Assembly: GCF_900100375.1 (NCBI RefSeq)
Contig: NZ_FNEZ01000002.1
Span: 310,001 to 374,000 of the forward strand
Source of the DNA: Flavobacterium noncentrifugens
Lineage (GTDB): Bacteria; Bacteroidota; Bacteroidia; Flavobacteriales; Flavobacteriaceae
DNA length: 64,000 bases
Reading direction: 5' to 3'
Shown: positions 60,592-64,000 of the stretch, in pieces
How positions within the stretch are numbered: the stretch's first letter is position 1
Layout: every line of letters starts with the position of its first letter
The notes under the pieces: model-generated
Told to the model about the DNA's origin: nothing
Seen by the model: only the letters and a program-made list of their open reading frames with translations
Databases searched by the model: none
Translations under genes and position numbers: made by a program

Positions 60592-61641
60592 ATGAAGAAA
60601 CTTTCATGGTTTAACAAACTCATTTATTTTTTCAATATAGCTTTGGCTGTAGTGACGTTCCTTGCGTATGTATTGCCGTTTTTAGCACCGAAATTTTTTC
60701 CGCTTTTATCGGTGCTAACCTTAATTTTGCCGTTTTTCCTGATTGTTAATGGTTTGTTTTTTATCTATTGGCTGCTGCAATTCAAACGGCAAATTATTCT
60801 TTCTGCTCTTGTTTTACTAATCGGGATTACGTTTATCAATAAGTTTTATAAATTTTCTGCTGCCGATCAACCGGTAGAAGAAAAAGATTTTCTCGTGATG
60901 AGCTACAATGTCCGTTTGTTCAATTTGTTCAAATGGATCGATTACGAAGATGTACCGCGTGAGATCCGAAATTTCATCAATGACGAAAACCCCGACATTT
61001 TGTGTCTTCAGGAATATTCAAATTCGGCGCACATTGATCTTAAAATTTATCCGCACAATTATATTTTCATGCAGGGCAATAAAATCAAGACCGGACAGGC
61101 GATCTTTTCAAAATTCCCAATCATCAATGAAGGAAATTTAAAACTGCCAAGCTCCAACAACAGCGTCATTTTTGCCGATATCAAAAAAGGAAAAGACATC
61201 ATTCGCGTGTACAATATGCACTTGCAATCGATTAAGATCTCGCCAGATGTGAATGAAATCTCGGAAAACCCTGATGAGATCAACCAGCAAAAATCGCAAC
61301 AGGTCGTTCGCAGGATTAGCACCGCATTTAGAAAACAGCAGCAGCAGGCCGAGATCATCATGGAGCACAAAAAAGATTGCGAATATCCGATCATTATTTG
61401 CGGCGACATGAACAACAGCGCCTTTTCGTATGTCTACAGAAGCATTCGCGGGCAGTTGCAGGATGCATTTGAGGAAGCCGGTGAAGGTTTTGGAAAAACG
61501 TATAAATTCAGGTATTACCCAGCGCGTATCGATTATATTTTTGCCGATCCGAAAATGAAAGTCAAAAGTTTTGAGAACTTTCCCGATTTTGAAAATTCCG
61601 ACCACTATCCAATTATGGCGCGGATTTCAATGCTGGATTAA
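60592..61641 (+). CDS. Endonuclease/exonuclease/phosphatase family protein with N-terminal membrane segments
   Basis: 349 residues. Two or three TM helices in the first ~85 residues, then an EEP fold facing the periplasm or cytosol: MSYNVRLFNLF, DILCLQEYSNS (catalytic Glu), ICGDMNNSAFSYVYR (Asp, Asn) and SDHYPIMARI (Asp-His). Relatives cleave DNA, sphingolipids or inositol phosphates. The substrate is unknown. Its 3' end overlaps the convergent WbqC gene by 29 bp. Co-transcribed with rhomboid 2 (6 bp). Confidence 0.87.
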   Translation: MKKLSWFNKLIYFFNIALAVVTFLAYVLPFLAPKFFPLLSVLTLILPFFLIVNGLFFIYWLLQFKRQIILSALVLLIGITFINKFYKFSAADQPVEEKDFLVMSYNVRLFNLFKWIDYEDVPREIRNFINDENPDILCLQEYSNSAHIDLKIYPHNYIFMQGNKIKTGQAIFSKFPIINEGNLKLPSSNNSVIFADIKKGKDIIRVYNMHLQSIKISPDVNEISENPDEINQQKSQQVVRRISTAFRKQQQQAEIIMEHKKDCEYPIIICGDMNNSAFSYVYRSIRGQLQDAFEEAGEGFGKTYKFRYYPARIDYIFADPKMKVKSFENFPDFENSDHYPIMARISMLD

Positions 61642-62251
61642 GGCTTTGCTTCTTCAGATAATCCAATGCAAATCGGCCTTCATTGAATAATAAATCCAAA
61701 ATACTAAGGTTGTTGATGAATCCGAATTTATCCCCGAAAACCTGCGTGTAAGGTTCAAATTTCGAGATGTCTTTCTTGCCATTTGCCAGATTTCTGAAAT
61801 CCGTGTATTCGGAAACTTCATGGAAATATTCAAAAGTTTTCCCGAATTCAAAAGGAAATCCCAAACATTTCGAAACAATCTCCATCGCTTCAAAATTGAG
61901 ATCCATTAAAAATTCATGCTTTTTTGTAAAGATCGGCATCAGGTTGTCTTCGAAATATTCAAAAAATGGCGAAGTCCGATAAGCCGCTTCCATCGATTTG
62001 AAATGCTGTTTCTGCCAGTCAAATGCCGTTTCTAGTTTTACATCTTTTGTTTTTTGATGCTTGTCTTTCGAATGCTTGATCGGAATATTTAGCAGTTGAA
62101 TGCCGTTCGGACTGTAAATGTACGTCCGGTTCCTGTTCGTTTGCTTCTGGAAATTGTCTTCCATTTCAAACGTGATGCTGTCGGCCTGAGCCATAGCTGC
62201 AAAATGGCTGATCGAAGGAAAATATGTAGGATGAATCAGGATGCCCATCAA
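61613..62251 (-). CDS. WbqC family protein
   Basis: 212 residues. WbqC-type: the N-terminus MMGILIHPTYFPSISHFAAM, NRNRTYIYSPNGIQLLNIPI and the HSKDKHQKTKDV segment. WbqC-like proteins are found in surface-sugar clusters and a sugar-modifying role was proposed, but none is proven. The gene follows lepB by 3 bp (62251 against 62255), so the two are co-transcribed with dapB upstream. The 3' end overlaps the EEP gene. Confidence 0.85.
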   Translation of the reverse strand: MMGILIHPTYFPSISHFAAMAQADSITFEMEDNFQKQTNRNRTYIYSPNGIQLLNIPIKHSKDKHQKTKDVKLETAFDWQKQHFKSMEAAYRTSPFFEYFEDNLMPIFTKKHEFLMDLNFEAMEIVSKCLGFPFEFGKTFEYFHEVSEYTDFRNLANGKKDISKFEPYTQVFGDKFGFINNLSILDLLFNEGRFALDYLKKQSLNPALKSAP

Positions 62252-62254
62252 AAA

Positions 62255-63799
62255 TTAAGCGTTTTCTTTTCTTTTGTTCAGGAAGAATGTGATTCCGAAA
62301 TAAGCAGCAAGCGCGATCAGGAAAAATTTGAAATAGGAGTAAGGCTGTCCGTCGCCGCTAACGGTTGTAAACATGCGTTCCCAACGAATTTTATTGAGTC
62401 CTTTTTCATGCTGGTCCAAACTCAGCCAAATGAAAACCGGTTTTCCAACAATGTGGTTTTCCGGCACAAATCCCCAATAACGGCTGTCTTCAGAATTATG
62501 GCGGTTGTCGCCCATCATCCAGTAATAATCCTGTTTGAAAGTGTATGAAGTCGCTACTTTTCCGTTGATCCTGATCTCATTTCCATTGACTTTGAGGTCG
62601 TTGTTTTCATAATCCGTAATGATCATTTTATAGAACGGCAGGGTTTCGGGATTTAATGTTACGGTTTTGCCTTCTTGCGGAATGTAAATCGGACCGTAAT
62701 TGTCTTTATTCCATTTGTCGTTTTGTGGAAAAACGGTCGGATCCGGCGATTTATCGATGTTTCTTGTGATGCTTTTCACGATCGGATTGGCTTTCAGCCT
62801 TCCGGCTGATTCTTCCGTAAGTGCCGCAAAGATATAAGTATTCGGCGTTCTCTGATCGATATAAACACCATCGGTAATGTGTAGTTCTTTCAATAAATAA
62901 GTCGGATCAAAACTGCCGCCGTCGGTTGCAACCGAATAAGAATATTGCGGCTTCGCGCGCTCCGGCAACACCAGCAGTTTTCCGTTATTGTAAACGTAAC
63001 CGTCTTTGATCGAAAGGCTGTCGCCAGGAATTCCGACACATCGTTTTACATAATTCGATTTTTTGTCAATCGGCTTGTCAAATCTTTTTCCTGATCGGTC
63101 AAAAAACTTATAAACTGTATCGACCGGCCAGTTGAAAACGACAATGTCGTTGCGTTCAATTTTCTGCAAAGCCGGAAACCTGAAATACGGCAATTGTGGC
63201 CATTTCATGTAAGATTTTTTGTGCAAAACCGGAATCGTATCGTGAACCATCGGCAAAGCCACAGTCGTCATTGGCGTCCTGGCACCATAATGAAATTTAC
63301 TCACAAAAAGAAAATCACCAATCAACAACGACTTTTCAAGCGATGCAGTCGGGATTGTAAAAGGCTGCATCACATAAGTATGTACCAATGTTGCTACAAC
63401 GACTGCAAATAATAAGGAGCTGATCGTATCTCCGGCTTTCGATCTTGCAGTCAGGCTGCGATCTGAAATGTATTCTAGTTTTTGGGAGTAATTGATGTAA
63501 TACGTATAAAATCCGAAAGTTGCCAATACCAAAACCGTATCTGTAGTCGAATTTTTTCCAAAGCTTCGAATGGTTTCTACCCAAACCACCGGGATCATGA
63601 TTAAGTTTACAACCGGAACAAAAAGCAAAATCGTCCACCAGGTTGGTCGTCCGATTATTTTCATCAGAACAATGGCATTGTAAACTGGAACCAAAGCTTC
63701 CCAGCGCTTATGTCCGGCAGCTTCATACAATTTCCAGGTTCCCGCAAAATGAACAACCTGAACGATCAGGAAAAAGATAAACCATTGCAATAGTGTCAT
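62255..63799 (-). CDS. lepB: Signal peptidase I (large flavobacterial form)
   Basis: 514 residues, much longer than E. coli LepB (324). Four or five TM helices in the first ~140 residues, then catalytic S153 in PTASLEKSLLIGDFLFVSKF (SL instead of the commoner SM) and catalytic K252 in YVKRCVGIPGDS. A large insertion precedes the C-terminal box GDNRHNSEDSRYWGFVP, and one TM ends the protein. It cleaves exported proteins after the Sec signal. Lies 50 bp from the dapB stop, preceded by a TAAGTTTG element. Confidence 0.94.
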   Translation of the reverse strand: MTLLQWFIFFLIVQVVHFAGTWKLYEAAGHKRWEALVPVYNAIVLMKIIGRPTWWTILLFVPVVNLIMIPVVWVETIRSFGKNSTTDTVLVLATFGFYTYYINYSQKLEYISDRSLTARSKAGDTISSLLFAVVVATLVHTYVMQPFTIPTASLEKSLLIGDFLFVSKFHYGARTPMTTVALPMVHDTIPVLHKKSYMKWPQLPYFRFPALQKIERNDIVVFNWPVDTVYKFFDRSGKRFDKPIDKKSNYVKRCVGIPGDSLSIKDGYVYNNGKLLVLPERAKPQYSYSVATDGGSFDPTYLLKELHITDGVYIDQRTPNTYIFAALTEESAGRLKANPIVKSITRNIDKSPDPTVFPQNDKWNKDNYGPIYIPQEGKTVTLNPETLPFYKMIITDYENNDLKVNGNEIRINGKVATSYTFKQDYYWMMGDNRHNSEDSRYWGFVPENHIVGKPVFIWLSLDQHEKGLNKIRWERMFTTVSGDGQPYSYFKFFLIALAAYFGITFFLNKRKENA

Positions 63800-63825
63800 A
63801 ATCTGAGTTTTGTTTGTAAGTAAGC

Positions 63826-63833
63826 CAAACTTA
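63826..63833 (-). promoter_or_regulatory. -7-like element (TAAGTTTG) upstream of lepB
   Basis: Minus-strand TAAGTTTG matches TAnnTTTG, 26 bp before the start at 63799, and lies within the dapB-lepB gap. It could give lepB and wbqC a promoter of their own besides readthrough from dapB. Confidence 0.4.
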
Positions 63834-63849
63834 CTTTATTGTTGTGATA

Positions 63850-64000
63850 TTATTTTAAATTTAACACATCTTTCATAGTGAAGATGCCGGTTTTGCCAAC
63901 AAGCCATTCGGCAGCGATAACGGCGCCAAGCGCAAATCCTTCCCGATTGTGTGCAGTGTGTTTGATTTCGATCGAATCGACTTTGGAATTGTATGTTACG
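63850..64000 (-). CDS. dapB: 4-hydroxy-tetrahydrodipicolinate reductase, C-terminal part (cut by window edge)
   Basis: About 50 residues of the C-terminus: [20 protein letters not shown], then [20 protein letters not shown] and TMKDVLNLK. The [13 protein letters not shown] pattern is the conserved end of DapB. The enzyme reduces HTPA to tetrahydrodipicolinate in lysine and diaminopimelate synthesis. The rest of the gene is beyond position 64000. It reads into lepB, an order I recall as usual in flavobacteria, often near parAB. Confidence 0.92.
   Translation of the reverse strand, partial: VTYNSKVDSIEIKHTAHNREGFALGAVIAAEWLVGKTGIFTMKDVLNLK

Noticed and set aside
1..64000. Search for tRNA, rRNA, tmRNA, prophage, transposase or restriction-modification and toxin-antitoxin genes
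   Set aside because: None found by reading both strands and all intergenic gaps; all large open frames are accounted for by core or envelope genes.

Overview
The window is a chromosomal segment of a Bacteroidota bacterium, almost certainly a Flavobacterium or a close relative. Three secreted proteins end in type IX secretion (T9SS) sorting domains, many genes are preceded by the Bacteroidota -7 element TAnnTTTG, lipoproteins are common, and the right end carries the gene order recF / TPR protein / ribH / mutL / two rhomboids / EEP nuclease / WbqC / lepB / dapB, which I recall as typical of flavobacteria. Nearly all of the DNA is ordinary core genome. I see no prophage, transposase, CRISPR array, tRNA or rRNA.

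Layout. 1-9 kb: aquaporin (cut by the edge), two DoxX-like membrane proteins, a CHASE3 histidine kinase, an EamA exporter, a T9SS-secreted RCC1 beta-propeller, an MscS channel, a GlxA-type regulator divergent from a DoxX-like gene, and a thioredoxin-fold protein with both redox cysteines changed to serine. 9-17 kb: htpG, a lipoprotein plus OmpA-like lipoprotein operon, a TetR-like/ABC1-kinase operon, an orphan ABC ATPase, and fabH. 17-24.5 kb: a TonB-type outer-membrane receptor and a 1533-residue T9SS adhesin with nine tandem modules of about 71 residues. 24.7-33.8 kb: housekeeping genes (argS, ffh, folD, rluF), an unlisted 57-residue lipoprotein, an alpha/beta hydrolase, and an operon of a secreted protein, a Nif3-like protein and a cysteine-free coiled-coil protein. 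33.9-46.7 kb: lpxK, polysaccharide deacetylase plus glycosyltransferase, purine nucleoside phosphorylase, a TPR hybrid kinase, gapA, lipA, a polyprenol-type glycosyltransferase, a T9SS beta-helix protein, a PhnA-like small protein and TonB. 46.8-54 kb: ECF sigma factor overlapping a glycosyltransferase, the operon rhodanese-thioredoxin lipoprotein / DUF2461 / murB / PaiB-like, and a second hybrid kinase. 54-64 kb: the recF-to-dapB neighbourhood.

What stands out beyond the genes: (i) four intergenic copies of one dispersed palindromic repeat family, in both orientations (about 11.3, 30.4, 41.4 and 56.8 kb); (ii) a second, hairpin-forming repeat with two copies (15.0 and 38.0 kb); (iii) several families that kept their fold but lost catalytic or metal-binding residues (TlpA-like without CxxC, CT398-like without zinc-ribbon cysteines, MutL without its endonuclease motifs); (iv) a probable leaderless start for rluF; (v) a minus-strand terminator far from any stop codon at 5.3 kb. 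No clear new multi-gene system was found. The repeat families and the nine-module adhesin are the best candidates for follow-up.
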